The notes under the pieces: generated by a model | Database searches by the model: none | Told to the model about the DNA's origin: nothing | What the model saw: the letters and a program-made list of their open reading frames with translations, nothing else | Assembly (NCBI RefSeq): GCF_019249795.2 | Contig: NZ_CP156891.1 | Span: 2,013,501-2,077,500 of the forward strand | From: Segatella copri | GTDB taxonomy: Bacteria; Bacteroidota; Bacteroidia; Bacteroidales; Bacteroidaceae | Direction of reading: 5' to 3' | DNA length: 64,000 nt | Position numbers and translations under genes: made by a program | Shown: positions 1 through 9,071 of the stretch, in pieces | Position numbering within the stretch: the stretch's first letter is position 1 | Layout of the letters: each line of letters starts with the position of its first letter

Positions 1-1
1 T

Positions 2-511
2 CAGGGCAGACTTCTCAAGATGCTTGTAGAGATGATTCGCCCGAAGAACATTCTGGAAGTAGGTACATTTAGTGGCTATAGTGCTATCTGCCTGGCCCAG
101 GGATTGCAGGAAGGTGGAAAACTCTACACTTTCGAGATCAATGATGAGATGGAAGATTTTACCCGTCCCTGGATAGAAGGTTCGAATGTTGCCGATAAGA
201 TTGACTTCCGCATCGGTGATGCCAACATAGAAGCGCCCCAACTAGGCGTAAAATTCGATATGGCTTTTGTTGATGGCGATAAGCGTACCTATATAGAAAC
301 GTATGAAATGGTTATGAGCATCCTGAACCCTGGAGGCTACATCCTTGCAGACAATACTCTTTGGGATGGTCACGTCATCGATCCTGCCTACGACCGAGAC
401 CACCAGACTCAAGGCATTCGGGCTTTCAATGATTTAATAGCAAGAGATCCTAGAGTAGAGGTTGTAATCTTACCACTACGCGATGGTCTTACACTCATCA
501 GGAAAAAATAA
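2..511 (+). CDS. SAM-dependent O-methyltransferase, 5' end outside window
   Basis: Class I SAM-dependent methyltransferase of the caffeoyl-CoA/catechol O-methyltransferase type (COG4122 family). The reading frame is open to the left edge, so the N-terminus is missing; the first in-window ATG (position 20) is internal because family-like sequence precedes it. The SAM-binding motif I appears as ILEVGTFSGYSA, followed by an acidic residue (YTFEIND) for ribose binding. FVDGDKRTY and LADNTLWDGHV match the metal- and SAM-binding motifs of this family. The C-terminus is intact and ends just before a strong hairpin. The substrate cannot be told from sequence. The family call is solid; the physiological role is unknown. 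Confidence 0.88.
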   Translation, partial: QGRLLKMLVEMIRPKNILEVGTFSGYSAICLAQGLQEGGKLYTFEINDEMEDFTRPWIEGSNVADKIDFRIGDANIEAPQLGVKFDMAFVDGDKRTYIETYEMVMSILNPGGYILADNTLWDGHVIDPAYDRDHQTQGIRAFNDLIARDPRVEVVILPLRDGLTLIRKK

Positions 512-526
512 AAAATCAATTAGAAC

Positions 527-570
527 AAGAAATGGCATGAATCCCCCATGAAAGATTCATGCCATTTCTT
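527..570. terminator. Bidirectional hairpin terminator
   Basis: A 17-bp perfect inverted repeat (527-543 with 554-570) has a 10-nt loop, with A-rich sequence on the left and TTTTA on the right. It sits between the convergent methyltransferase and permease genes and should stop transcription from both sides. Confidence 0.8.
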
Positions 571-607
571 TTAGTATATGCACCCAAGTATAAGAAATTC
601 TGTAGGT

Positions 608-1837
608 TTAACTCAACAGCCTTTTACTCAGCGCTCTTACAGGATACCATACAGCAAGCCAACCTACAGCAATTACAGTAACGAAGATAATAGCAACATC
701 TGAGTAATGAACACTTACCGGATAAGCATCAACAATAAAGGAGCCTTCAGAATCTCCCAGACGTACAAATCCATATTGCTGCTGCAAAAAGCAGAGGAGC
801 AAGCCCAATCCAATACCGATAACAGCACCTATCACAGCTATCATTCTACCTTCAAAAAGAAATACTCTGGTAATCTGCTTATCGTTAGCTCCAAGATTAC
901 GAAGAGTCACTACATCATTTTTCTTATCAATAATAAGCATAGAAAGCGACCCGATGATATTGAAACATGCAACAACTAAGATAAAGGTCAGGAAGATATA
1001 AGCAATCATCTTCTCTATCGACATAATTTTAAAGGTATCTTCCTGTTGTTCAAATCTGTCAAGCACTTTATATTTATTACCAGCTATCTGCTGCATCTCT
1101 GCCTTTACAGCATCCAGATTGCTACCCGGTTTCAAGCGTAATTCCAAATCAGAGAGCATACCTTGCTGACCAAAGAGATTACGGGCAAATGAAATAGAAG
1201 TGATGATGTAGTTTTTATCATACTTAGCCTGTTTGACGGCAAAAAGTACGCCAGGAGAGTTGAGCGAGTCAACAACAAAGCCATCACCAGGGTTAGTCAT
1301 ATCCAGCTGTCCTTCCTTTTTAGGAGCATAGATTTTCAGGAAACCATCCCATTGTGCTCCTATGCCTAAATTCTGGGCAAGACGGATACCTACGGTTCCA
1401 TATTCCAGATTGGCAGCATGCAAGGAGAAAGAGCCATCACCATATAAAATATCTGTAATATGAGAAAGTTCTGCAAAATTATCATCTACACCCTTGATTT
1501 TCACCATAGCCTGATGATCATTATAGATTGCAAGAGCTTGATCTTCTACGGTTTCTGTTGCAACATCTACCTGCGGCAAAAGACGAATCTTAGTAAGAAT
1601 AGGATCATCTGCAGGTGCAGTCTTTCCCTCAACAGGCACAACCTTGAGTTGTGGGTCAAAACTCGTAAAGAGTGAAGCTACCAGGTCATGGAAGCCGTTA
1701 AAAACACTCAGAACGATGACCAGAGCCATCGTAGCTACCGCCACACCTATTACAGAAATAGAACTGATGACGTTGATGACGTGCGTACTCTTCTTTGAGA
1801 AAAGATACCTGCGAGCTATAAAGAATGGGAAATTCAT
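608..1837 (-). CDS. ABC transporter permease, LolC/LolE (FtsX-like) family
   Basis: Inner-membrane permease of the lipoprotein-releasing type. The N-terminal segment (residues about 1-45) has the basic FIARRYLFSKKS start followed by a membrane helix, then a large periplasmic MacB-PCD-like domain (about 50-270). Three C-terminal helices follow, including the FtsX-type stretch around LTFILVVACFNIIGSLSML. The length of 409 aa is normal for Bacteroidetes LolC/E-like proteins. No ATPase gene is adjacent, so the partner LolD is encoded elsewhere. It is the last gene of a leftward envelope-biogenesis run, which fits a role in moving lipoproteins toward the outer membrane. Family assignment is confident; the exact substrate is inferred. 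Confidence 0.88.
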   Translation of the reverse strand: MNFPFFIARRYLFSKKSTHVINVISSISVIGVAVATMALVIVLSVFNGFHDLVASLFTSFDPQLKVVPVEGKTAPADDPILTKIRLLPQVDVATETVEDQALAIYNDHQAMVKIKGVDDNFAELSHITDILYGDGSFSLHAANLEYGTVGIRLAQNLGIGAQWDGFLKIYAPKKEGQLDMTNPGDGFVVDSLNSPGVLFAVKQAKYDKNYIITSISFARNLFGQQGMLSDLELRLKPGSNLDAVKAEMQQIAGNKYKVLDRFEQQEDTFKIMSIEKMIAYIFLTFILVVACFNIIGSLSMLIIDKKNDVVTLRNLGANDKQITRVFLFEGRMIAVIGAVIGIGLGLLLCFLQQQYGFVRLGDSEGSFIVDAYPVSVHYSDVAIIFVTVIAVGWLAVWYPVRALSKRLLS

Positions 1838-1923
1838 AATTCTATCTTACCTTATTTATATAACAGTATAGGGAGTCAAGAATTGCCGTCTTAACTCCCT
1901 TGTCTTTTTACTTCCTTACTCTT

Positions 1924-2259
1924 TTACTTTTTCAAGAGTTCATCAATGTGCTCCAAATAATCGAGACTATCATCAAGGAAGAAACGGAGTTCTGGAATAA
2001 TACGTAACTGGTTTCTCACTTTTTTACCCAAGTCGAAACGGATCGTCTTCTCATTTGCATTGATGTTCTTCAAAATCTCCTCTCCTTTTTCAGAAGGGAA
2101 CACACTCAAGTAAGCAGTACAGATACTGAGATCTGGACTTACTCTAACCTTAGTAACACTTACCATCACACCATGCATCATGCGGGTTTGTGACTGGAAG
2201 ATAAGACTCAACTCCTTCTGGAGAAGTCTTGATATACGGTTTTGTCTTGTTTCTTGCAT
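1924..2259 (-). CDS. rbfA: 30S ribosome-binding factor RbfA
   Basis: Small (111 aa) KH-type RNA-binding factor needed for late maturation of the 30S ribosomal subunit and the 16S rRNA 5' end. The N-terminus (TRQNRISRLLQKELSLIFQ) and the central VSVTKVRVSPDLSICTAYLSV stretch are characteristic, as is the ending with a conserved RIIPELRFFLDDSLDY. It has the usual family length. It lies 30 bp downstream of murI on the same strand, separated by an AT-rich repeat linker, and 86 bp upstream of the permease gene. Co-transcription with the envelope genes is inferred from spacing. Confidence 0.95.
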   Translation of the reverse strand: MQETRQNRISRLLQKELSLIFQSQTRMMHGVMVSVTKVRVSPDLSICTAYLSVFPSEKGEEILKNINANEKTIRFDLGKKVRNQLRIIPELRFFLDDSLDYLEHIDELLKK

Positions 2260-2289
2260 AACTATTAACTATAAATTATTAACTATAAA
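2260..2289 (-). repeat. TAGTTAATAGTT-type intergenic linker
   Basis: The whole murI-rbfA spacer is made of repeated TATAGTTAATA-like units read on the minus strand, ending right at the rbfA start codon. Similar linkers precede the genes starting at 21091 and 25488. Confidence 0.6.
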
Positions 2290-3126
2290 CTATTCAAGAT
2301 CTACATGTGTAACCTCCACCTGTTCATGAAGGAAAATCTGTGCAGATTCCTTGAATTTATCCTCACTCTCTGTTGTGAGATATCGGCAAGAGCCTGTTTT
2401 GGTTATCATCTGTTCCATCTGCGGATGGCGGTTCAGATAATCTTTCAGACTGTTTGCTACATATTGTCCTTGCGGAACCACTCTTACGCCATCAGGAAGA
2501 TTCTTCACAATGCTGCTCATAAGAAGCGGATAATGCGTGCAACCCAAAATAATGGTATCAATATCAGCGTCCTTCAGCATCAGCTGGTCGATGCGTTTCT
2601 TTACGAAATAATCAGCTCCCGGACTATCTGCTTCATTGGCTTCCACGATGGCAGCCCAAAGCGGACAAGCCACGCCACTCACCTGAATCTCTGGCCAAAG
2701 TTTCGAAATTTCCATATTATAACTTTGGCTTTTAATAGTACCTTCTGTAGCCAAAAGTCCCACGTGATTACTCTTGGTAATAGTACCAATTACTTCGGCA
2801 GTAGGGCGGATAATACCCAAAACTCTTCTGCTGGGATCCAACTCAGGAATATCGCGCTGCTGCAAAGAACGTAGTGCCTTAGCCGAAGCAGTATTACATC
2901 CCAGGATAACGAGATGACACCCCATAGAGAAAAGTTTAAGCACAGCCTGGCGTGTGAACTTATAAACCACCTCAAACGAACGCGAGCCATAAGGAGCACG
3001 AGCGTTATCACCCAAGTACATATAATCATACTGAGGCATCGTCTGGCGCAACCCATGCAGGATGGTCAGTCCGCCATAACCAGAATCAAAGACACCGATT
3101 GGTCCGGGATTAGAAGGCAACATCAT
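2290..3126 (-). CDS. murI: Glutamate racemase MurI
   Basis: Cofactor-independent racemase that makes D-glutamate for peptidoglycan. Both catalytic cysteines are visible in their motifs: C77 in LGCNTAS and C196 in LGCTHYPLL. The N-terminal GVFDSGYGGLTIL and the YLGDNARAPYGSRS segments are diagnostic. The length of 278 aa is normal. The start overlaps the stop of the upstream ompH gene by 4 bp (ATGA), which suggests translational coupling. A second Met follows directly, so the start could be one codon later. Its place among bamA/ompH genes links wall precursor supply to outer-membrane assembly genes in one transcript. Confidence 0.96.
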   Translation of the reverse strand: MMLPSNPGPIGVFDSGYGGLTILHGLRQTMPQYDYMYLGDNARAPYGSRSFEVVYKFTRQAVLKLFSMGCHLVILGCNTASAKALRSLQQRDIPELDPSRRVLGIIRPTAEVIGTITKSNHVGLLATEGTIKSQSYNMEISKLWPEIQVSGVACPLWAAIVEANEADSPGADYFVKKRIDQLMLKDADIDTIILGCTHYPLLMSSIVKNLPDGVRVVPQGQYVANSLKDYLNRHPQMEQMITKTGSCRYLTTESEDKFKESAQIFLHEQVEVTHVDLE

Positions 3127-3677
3127 TTCAAAGTCTCCTCCAGCAAAGCTGTAATATCCTCCCCCATCTCTTCGTTGAGATAAGGAGCTGCATTATTGTC
3201 TGTATTGATGATAAAGGCAAACCCCTTCTGCTTGCCAATCTTTTTAGCTTCCTCGTTTATTTTTGCTTTGAGCGGAGCATAAGCATCATTCTCTGCTTGC
3301 TGCAACAGGCGGGTAGCCTCAGCCTTGAAGGCAATATTTTTCTCCATCAATTCACGCAATTCAGCCTGACGCTTCTCCAGAATTGTCTTGGCATAAGTGC
3401 GCTGTCCATCAAGAAATTCCTCATACTTAGCATTAAACTCAGTTTCTACACGTTTCATTTCTGCATCGTATTTCTCACGGAGTTCATCCATATTATGCTT
3501 GGCTATAGCGTAACCAGGCATAGTATGAAAAACCTTATCAAAACTAAAGTAGCCAAAATGCAAGGGAGCAGATACAGCAATCTGTTGTTGCTGAACCTTT
3601 GCTGCAGGCGTTGTATGCTGGGCTGAAACAGTCAAAGAGATGAGAGCAAAAGCCAGAAATAAGAGATTCTTTTTCAT
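3123..3677 (-). CDS. OmpH/Skp-family periplasmic chaperone (third copy)
   Basis: Secreted 184-aa coiled-coil protein of the OmpH/Skp family, which binds unfolded outer-membrane proteins in the periplasm. It has a clear signal peptide (residues 1-19, LLFLAFALISLTVSAQ). The family motif GYFSFDKVFHTMPGY follows, then a charged helical stretch (about 65-140) expected to form the tentacle. It is the most divergent of three consecutive copies, with a Gln/Pro-rich linker after the signal peptide. It is followed by murI with a 4-bp overlap. Whether it still acts on the same clients as the other copies cannot be said from sequence. Confidence 0.87.
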   Translation of the reverse strand: MKKNLLFLAFALISLTVSAQHTTPAAKVQQQQIAVSAPLHFGYFSFDKVFHTMPGYAIAKHNMDELREKYDAEMKRVETEFNAKYEEFLDGQRTYAKTILEKRQAELRELMEKNIAFKAEATRLLQQAENDAYAPLKAKINEEAKKIGKQKGFAFIINTDNNAAPYLNEEMGEDITALLEETLK

Positions 3678-3791
3678 GATGAGTGATACCGTTTATGATG
3701 AATACCTTATAAATACCTCGTTATTAAAAATGAGAAATAAGGGCAAGCACTTCTGCCTGCCCTCAATCTATATTCTTTTTATTTGCCTTGA

Positions 3792-4277
3792 TTACTTAAT
3801 CTTAGCCTGTACTTCCTTAGTAACGTCTACTACGTTAGTACCTGTATATACAGCTGCACCATCCTCGAAGATGAAGGTGTAGTTACCAGCCTTGCCTACA
3901 GCCGCGATAGCTGTACGTACCTTTGCTACGATAGGCTGCATGAGTTCGCTGCTCTTCTTCTGCAACTCCTGCTGACCATCCTGGTAAGCCTGCTGAATTT
4001 TCTGCTGGAGAGTCTGCAACTCAGTTTCCTTCTGCTGCTTTGCTGTAGCATTCATTGTGCTGGAACCCTTCTGATACTCGTCAGCCTTACGCTGCAACTC
4101 ATCCTGCATAGACTTCAAGTCATTCTCCTTCTGCTTCTGGAGAGCTTCCATCTCGCCATTAGCCTTAGCTACATCTGGCAAAGACTGCATAATCTGCTGA
4201 GTATTTACTTTACCAAACTTCTGAGCCATCATAGTCATTGGTGCACAGAGCATCAACATTAAAATAAGCTTTTTCAT
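3792..4277 (-). CDS. OmpH/Skp-family periplasmic chaperone (second copy)
   Basis: 161-aa secreted Skp-like chaperone. The signal peptide covers residues 1-18 (LMLMLCAPMTMMAQ). The conserved KFGKVNTQQIMQSLPDV start is followed by a Gln/Lys/Glu-rich coiled coil (about 40-125) and the C-terminal body motif NYTFIFEDGAAVYTG, which matches the YxLVLD/IFxxG ending of the family. It lies 92 bp downstream of the first copy and 114 bp upstream of the third. The long unbroken coiled coil fits the trimeric jellyfish fold known for Skp. Confidence 0.92.
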   Translation of the reverse strand: MKKLILMLMLCAPMTMMAQKFGKVNTQQIMQSLPDVAKANGEMEALQKQKENDLKSMQDELQRKADEYQKGSSTMNATAKQQKETELQTLQQKIQQAYQDGQQELQKKSSELMQPIVAKVRTAIAAVGKAGNYTFIFEDGAAVYTGTNVVDVTKEVQAKIK

Positions 4278-4369
4278 TGTTCTATTCTTTTTAATTATTA
4301 ATTTCTAAATGAAGTTTTCATGCTGCCAACCATTGGCACATGTACTTACCGGCTGCAAATATACAATTA

Positions 4370-4891
4370 TTATTTGGAATAACCTAATTTTTGGAGCACT
4401 TCGTTGCTAATATCTATCTTAGGAGAGCCAAAGATGATGCCGCTGTTGCTAGCTCTATCGAGAACAAGCGAATATCCGCGCAGGTCTGAAATCTCTTTTA
4501 CGGCTGTATAAATCTCTTCCTGAATAGGTCCCATCAATGCCTCACGCATCTTATAAAGGTCGCCTTCTGCACCAAAATATTTTTTCTTCAAATCGCTAGC
4601 CTCCTTCTCTTTCTGCATGATGGCATCCTGCTTAGCCTTCTTCTGCTCCTGAGAAAGGAACACTACCTCGTTCTGATAGTTCTTATACATGGTGCTTGCC
4701 TCTGTGTTAAGAGCTTCTACCTCAGCCTGCCATTTGCGGCTTACCTGATTCAACTGCTCGTTGGCACGCTCATAAGCGGGTACATTCTTCAAGATGTACT
4801 CCATATCTATCAATGCATATTTCTGTGCATGTGCTGAGATGGCTGCTACAGCCATCATCAGCATCAATACTATTTTCTTCATAAAACCCAT
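4370..4891 (-). CDS. OmpH/Skp-family periplasmic chaperone (first copy)
   Basis: 173-aa secreted Skp-like chaperone directly behind bamA, with only 2 bp between the genes. Translation may begin at the first Met (4891) or at the MKK three codons later, which gives a tidier signal peptide ending in ISAHAQ. The mature part starts KYALIDMEYILKNVPAYERAN, has a coiled coil (about 45-115) and ends with GYSLVLDRASNSGIIF, the conserved Skp body. The bamA-skp order is conserved in many Gram-negatives. Here the chaperone has been amplified to three copies. Confidence 0.93.
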   Translation of the reverse strand: MGFMKKIVLMLMMAVAAISAHAQKYALIDMEYILKNVPAYERANEQLNQVSRKWQAEVEALNTEASTMYKNYQNEVVFLSQEQKKAKQDAIMQKEKEASDLKKKYFGAEGDLYKMREALMGPIQEEIYTAVKEISDLRGYSLVLDRASNSGIIFGSPKIDISNEVLQKLGYSK

Positions 4892-4893
4892 TT

Positions 4894-7530
4894 TTAGAAT
4901 TCCTGACCTAAGATGAAGTGGAACTGGCTTCCACCCTTCTTATATGAACTACCATTCCATACCTTGTCGAAACCGTAAGCCCAGTCGATACCCATGAGAC
5001 CAACCATAGGCAAGAAGATACGTACACCGACACCGGCACTACGTTTCATGCTGAATGGGTTGAACTTCTTGGTTTCATACCAGGCGTTACCAGCCTCTAC
5101 GAAGGTCAAACCATAAATGGTTGTGTTACCTAAGAGGAATGGATAGCGAAGCTCCAATGAGAAGCGGTCGTATGCATAAGCATAGTAACCGGTTGTAGGA
5201 CTGTAAGATACAGAACCATTCTCATAACCGCGGAGTCCGATTGTTTCCTCACCATAATATGATGAGTATCCACTCATACCGTCACCACCCACATAGTAGG
5301 TCTCGAACGGACTCTTCTTATACTTGTTATAAGAACCGAGCAAGCCGAGTTCTACACGGGTCATCAATACGAAGCACTTCTGACCCTCTGTGAGTGCAGT
5401 ATAAGTCTTTGCCTTGAACTTCCACTTATGGTATTCAATCCATCTGTACTTCTCCTGCTGCTCAGCAGAATAGGTTGGCGACTTAGAATCGTTGGCAAGA
5501 TTCTTGTAGTCCTTGTTGTCGAACGCACTCCATGGTGGAGTAAGGTTGACACTTGCCTCAACCTCAGAACCACGACGTGGGAAGAGTTGGTTATCGGTTG
5601 ATGTTCGGTTCAATGCGATGGTCAAGTTCAAGTTGTTCGCATTACCGTTGGTCATCAACATATAGCTCCAGTTCTTCATCATGTAGCGCTGGTAAGCCAA
5701 CTGTACAGACAAGGTGAAGTAATCATCCGGCCAACGGAGGCGCTTACCCCAACCGAGACTTACACCCACCATCTGGATATACTTGTCTGGATCGTAATAA
5801 TTCTCGTAGTTGTTATAGTAACTAGAACCATAACCATACATATAACTGTAATAGTTGTTCATGTAAGCACTATTGTAATAGTTGCTTGACACGTCGGTAC
5901 TCTTACTGTAGTATGCACCTACGCTGAACTGGATAGGGCGCTTGCCGCCAAACCAGTTGGTAGAGTAGCTTACGTTATAGCTCTGGTAGTAGGTACCATT
6001 GGTCTGTGCACCTATACTCAGCACCTCACCATCACCGATAGGCATGATACCACGATGCTCCTTGTTTTTGTTGAAGAGGTTTGCCATAGAGAAGTTGTTG
6101 AGCTTCAAGCCCACACGTCCGATGACACCCGTCTGACCCCAACCGAGCGAGAACTCAATCTGGTCGTTACTCTTCTGCTCCAGGTTCCAGTTTACATCAA
6201 CCGTACCATCTTCAGGATTAGGCTTTACATCCGGGCTAACCTTCTCTGGATCAAAGTGTCCCATAGAAGCAAGTTCACGAGCCGAACGCATCAGAGCATC
6301 CTTAGAGAAAAGGTCGCCTGGCTTGGTACGAAGTTCACGACGCACTACGTTTTCGTAAAGACGGGTATTACCATTGATACGTACATGGCTCAGATAAGCC
6401 TGAGGTCCCTCTGTTACGCGCATCTCCAAATCGATAGAGTCGCCATCAATATTGATTTCAGTCGGTTCGATACGAGAGAACACATAACCATTATTATAGT
6501 AGAGGTTAGAAACTGCGTCATCATCTTCATTCAGGCGCTTACCCAATATCTTCTGGTTATATACATCGCCCTTCTTCATGCCGAGCAATGCTTCGAGATA
6601 AGCTGAAGAGTAAACGGTATTACCTGCCCAGGAGATGTTACGGATATAGTATTTCTTACCTTCATCTACCTTGATGTAGATATTAACGTGCTTCTCATCG
6701 AAGTTGCTCACGCTATCTTCCAGAATCTGAGCATCACGGAAACCATACTCATTATATTTGTCGATGAGTTTCTGCTTATCTTCCTTCCATCTCTCAGGGG
6801 TAAACTTCTTCGACTTGAAGAAAGAGGCGAACTTACCAGCCTCATGCGTCTTGGCAAAAGCGCCCTTCGAGAAGAGTCCACCCTTAATCTTGCGGTCAGA
6901 AAGCTGTTCGTTTCCATCGATTGTTATCTGATGTACCTTGATTTTTTCTTTCTTGTCAACAACAACATCCAGGATTACCTGTCCCTTGTTGGCAATATCA
7001 TCGCGCTGGTTTATCTGGATATCAGCGTTCTTGAAACCCTTATCATCGAAATACTTCTTGGCGAGAATCTTGGCACGGTCGAGCATATTCGGAGTTACCT
7101 GAGTGCCCTTTACCATACCCAACTTCTGCTCCATATCTTCACGCTCGCTCTTCTTCAAACCAACATAGTTGATATTAGAGATACGTGGACGAACCGCAAG
7201 ATAGATATGGAGATAAAGCTTCTCACCTACGATAGAGTCGGCAGCGATAGCCACCTTCGAGAAGAGTCCATGTTTCCAGTAGCGCTTTACGGCATTGGTA
7301 ATCTCGTCGCCAGGCACAGTAATCTCATCGCCCACACTGAGGCCTGAGATACCTGTGAGAACATAGTCTTCGTAGCCCTCAACACCCGAAACATTGATAC
7401 CACCAATCTTAAGGGTACGAGGTGTACCAGCATACGAGATGTCAGGGTTTACGATTTTATCTTGTGCCTGAATCTGCATGCATGCCATTACGCCGAACAG
7501 CAGGATGAAAATCTTTTTAAATCTATTCAT
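4894..7530 (-). CDS. bamA: Outer membrane protein assembly factor BamA
   Basis: Central component of the beta-barrel assembly machine in the outer membrane. The 878-aa protein has a signal peptide (1-22, ending QAQ), five POTRA-like repeats (about 35-440, e.g. VVDKKEKIKVHQITIDGNEQL and VDEGKKYYIRNISWAGN) and a C-terminal 16-strand Omp85 barrel. The conserved barrel-loop VRF/Y-type region is seen as GLRGYENGSV, and the protein ends in a C-terminal aromatic strand (FHFILGQEF). A Tyr/Asn-rich insertion (about 555-590) extends one barrel loop. It is larger than the E. coli protein (about 810 aa), as is usual in Bacteroidetes. It lies 51 bp downstream of uppS and 2 bp upstream of ompH. Confidence 0.97.
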   Translation of the reverse strand: MNRFKKIFILLFGVMACMQIQAQDKIVNPDISYAGTPRTLKIGGINVSGVEGYEDYVLTGISGLSVGDEITVPGDEITNAVKRYWKHGLFSKVAIAADSIVGEKLYLHIYLAVRPRISNINYVGLKKSEREDMEQKLGMVKGTQVTPNMLDRAKILAKKYFDDKGFKNADIQINQRDDIANKGQVILDVVVDKKEKIKVHQITIDGNEQLSDRKIKGGLFSKGAFAKTHEAGKFASFFKSKKFTPERWKEDKQKLIDKYNEYGFRDAQILEDSVSNFDEKHVNIYIKVDEGKKYYIRNISWAGNTVYSSAYLEALLGMKKGDVYNQKILGKRLNEDDDAVSNLYYNNGYVFSRIEPTEINIDGDSIDLEMRVTEGPQAYLSHVRINGNTRLYENVVRRELRTKPGDLFSKDALMRSARELASMGHFDPEKVSPDVKPNPEDGTVDVNWNLEQKSNDQIEFSLGWGQTGVIGRVGLKLNNFSMANLFNKNKEHRGIMPIGDGEVLSIGAQTNGTYYQSYNVSYSTNWFGGKRPIQFSVGAYYSKSTDVSSNYYNSAYMNNYYSYMYGYGSSYYNNYENYYDPDKYIQMVGVSLGWGKRLRWPDDYFTLSVQLAYQRYMMKNWSYMLMTNGNANNLNLTIALNRTSTDNQLFPRRGSEVEASVNLTPPWSAFDNKDYKNLANDSKSPTYSAEQQEKYRWIEYHKWKFKAKTYTALTEGQKCFVLMTRVELGLLGSYNKYKKSPFETYYVGGDGMSGYSSYYGEETIGLRGYENGSVSYSPTTGYYAYAYDRFSLELRYPFLLGNTTIYGLTFVEAGNAWYETKKFNPFSMKRSAGVGVRIFLPMVGLMGIDWAYGFDKVWNGSSYKKGGSQFHFILGQEF

Positions 7531-7581
7531 TTATACCTTATTATATATAATATGATTTTTCTATGCTTGTATGAGGTTTGC

Positions 7582-8334
7582 CTATTTCTCCTCCTCTTCC
7601 ACCTGTGCCTCGGTTTTTCCAAATCGACGTTGGCGGTTCTGATAACTTGCTATTGCCTTGTGCAGATCTTCTTCATTGAAGTCTGGCCAGAAGGTATCAC
7701 AGAAATACAACTCTGAATAAGCTATCTGCCAAAGAAGATAGTTGCTGATACGGAGTTCACCTCCTGTACGTATCAGAAGTTCAGGATCTGGCATGAAACT
7801 GGTCTCAAGATGCTTCTCGAAGTTCTCCTCTGTCAGTTTATCCTCTATCTGCTCATAGGTTGAACCAGACTCGAGCGCTTCTTTTACCATTTTCTTTGTA
7901 GCATTCAGGATTTCCCAACGTGAAGAATAGCTCAATGCCACTACCATAGTCATCGAATCGTTCTTCGCAGTATGGTCCATGGTCTCCTGAAGCTTGTCCT
8001 GCACCTGTTGTGGCAGGCGTTTCAAATCACCTATCACACGGAAGCGGACATTATTCTTCATGAAGATTTCATCTTCGAGCGAAGTCAGTACCAGTCCCAT
8101 CAAGGCAGCAACCTCATCGGCCGGACGGTTCCAATTCTCTGTAGAGAAAGTATAGAGGGTGAGATATTTTACCCCCAACCTGGTACACTCCGATGTAATT
8201 CGGCGCACGGTATCTACTCCAGCCTGATGGCCGTAGCTACGCTCCTTGCCCCGTTCTGTTGCCCAGCGACCATTGCCATCCATAATGATAGCGATGTGCT
8301 CAGGAATCCTGTTCATATCTAAGTTGTCCATCAT
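7582..8334 (-). CDS. uppS: Isoprenyl transferase (undecaprenyl diphosphate synthase)
   Basis: cis-Prenyltransferase producing undecaprenyl diphosphate, the lipid carrier for peptidoglycan and surface glycans. The catalytic motif MDGNGRWA (D19) and the later [24 protein letters not shown] motifs are all present. The length of 250 aa is typical. The start codon overlaps the stop of the DUF6089 gene (ATGA, 4 bp), supporting this start over the next ATG. Downstream is bamA. The short Glu-rich C-terminal tail is not conserved in the family as I know it. Confidence 0.96.
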   Translation of the reverse strand: MMDNLDMNRIPEHIAIIMDGNGRWATERGKERSYGHQAGVDTVRRITSECTRLGVKYLTLYTFSTENWNRPADEVAALMGLVLTSLEDEIFMKNNVRFRVIGDLKRLPQQVQDKLQETMDHTAKNDSMTMVVALSYSSRWEILNATKKMVKEALESGSTYEQIEDKLTEENFEKHLETSFMPDPELLIRTGGELRISNYLLWQIAYSELYFCDTFWPDFNEEDLHKAIASYQNRQRRFGKTEAQVEEEEK

Positions 8335-9071
8335 TCTTCTTTATTACAAGTTTTACATTTTGCACTGAAACTATAGGTCACCGAAACGGCTATGGTAGAA
8401 TAGCAGTCGGTATTCTTGAAAATGCCACTGCTCTTTACCCAGTAAGGGTCTTTCACACCATCCAGTTCATCGCTGAGCGAGAAATGGAAAGTCCAAGCCA
8501 GTCCCAAGTTCAACCTTTCGTTCACTTTATATTTTGCGCCGATGCCTAAAGGCACGTTGGCTGTAAATACATTTTTTTCGTTACCTTTTACATAGGTTGC
8601 TCCCAAGCCACCCAGTATATAAGGAACCAGGCGCTGGGCTCCGCGATAGTCTCTGCCTGTTCCGTAGGGCCAGAAGTTGTACTCAAACACCAGATTCATA
8701 TCCACCAGCGTATGATTGAAGGAATAGAGATTCTCCGCATAATCAGGATAGAAAGTATCCACATTTGCCGAAGAACCTTTTATTTTTCCAAAGCCCACGC
8801 TCAGTTTCAAGTCCTTGTAGGGGTCGAAATTGTATCTTCCCAACAGGAAACCGGCAGGTTGCATGTCGCCAAGCACATTTCCGTTAAAGTCGCCTTCATA
8901 GGTCATTACTCCCACACCGGCGCCTATCTCCATGCGATATTGCGGATCGTCCTGTGCACGAACCGCCATACAGCCCAGAGTTAAGAAGGCAAGCAGGATG
9001 ATTAATCTTCCTTGCTCCAGCCATCTATATTGAAACGTCCTCTCCATACGTATCCGTTTCTGATAATCCAA
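8331..9071 (-). CDS. DUF6089-type outer-membrane beta-barrel protein
   Basis: Secreted protein predicted to form an eight-stranded barrel, of the DUF6089/PorT-like class found beside uppS-bamA in Bacteroidetes. A hydrophobic signal segment (about 21-39, ending VRAQDD) is followed by alternating beta strands such as [16 protein letters not shown] and [15 protein letters not shown]. It ends in a CKTCNKEE tail. The ORF starts inside the 3' end of the DUF6242 gene (70-bp overlap). The Met at residue 9 (9047) is an alternative start but still overlaps, and no ATG lies closer to the signal peptide. Function is unknown; context suggests envelope biogenesis. Confidence 0.75.
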   Translation of the reverse strand: MDYQKRIRMERTFQYRWLEQGRLIILLAFLTLGCMAVRAQDDPQYRMEIGAGVGVMTYEGDFNGNVLGDMQPAGFLLGRYNFDPYKDLKLSVGFGKIKGSSANVDTFYPDYAENLYSFNHTLVDMNLVFEYNFWPYGTGRDYRGAQRLVPYILGGLGATYVKGNEKNVFTANVPLGIGAKYKVNERLNLGLAWTFHFSLSDELDGVKDPYWVKSSGIFKNTDCYSTIAVSVTYSFSAKCKTCNKEE

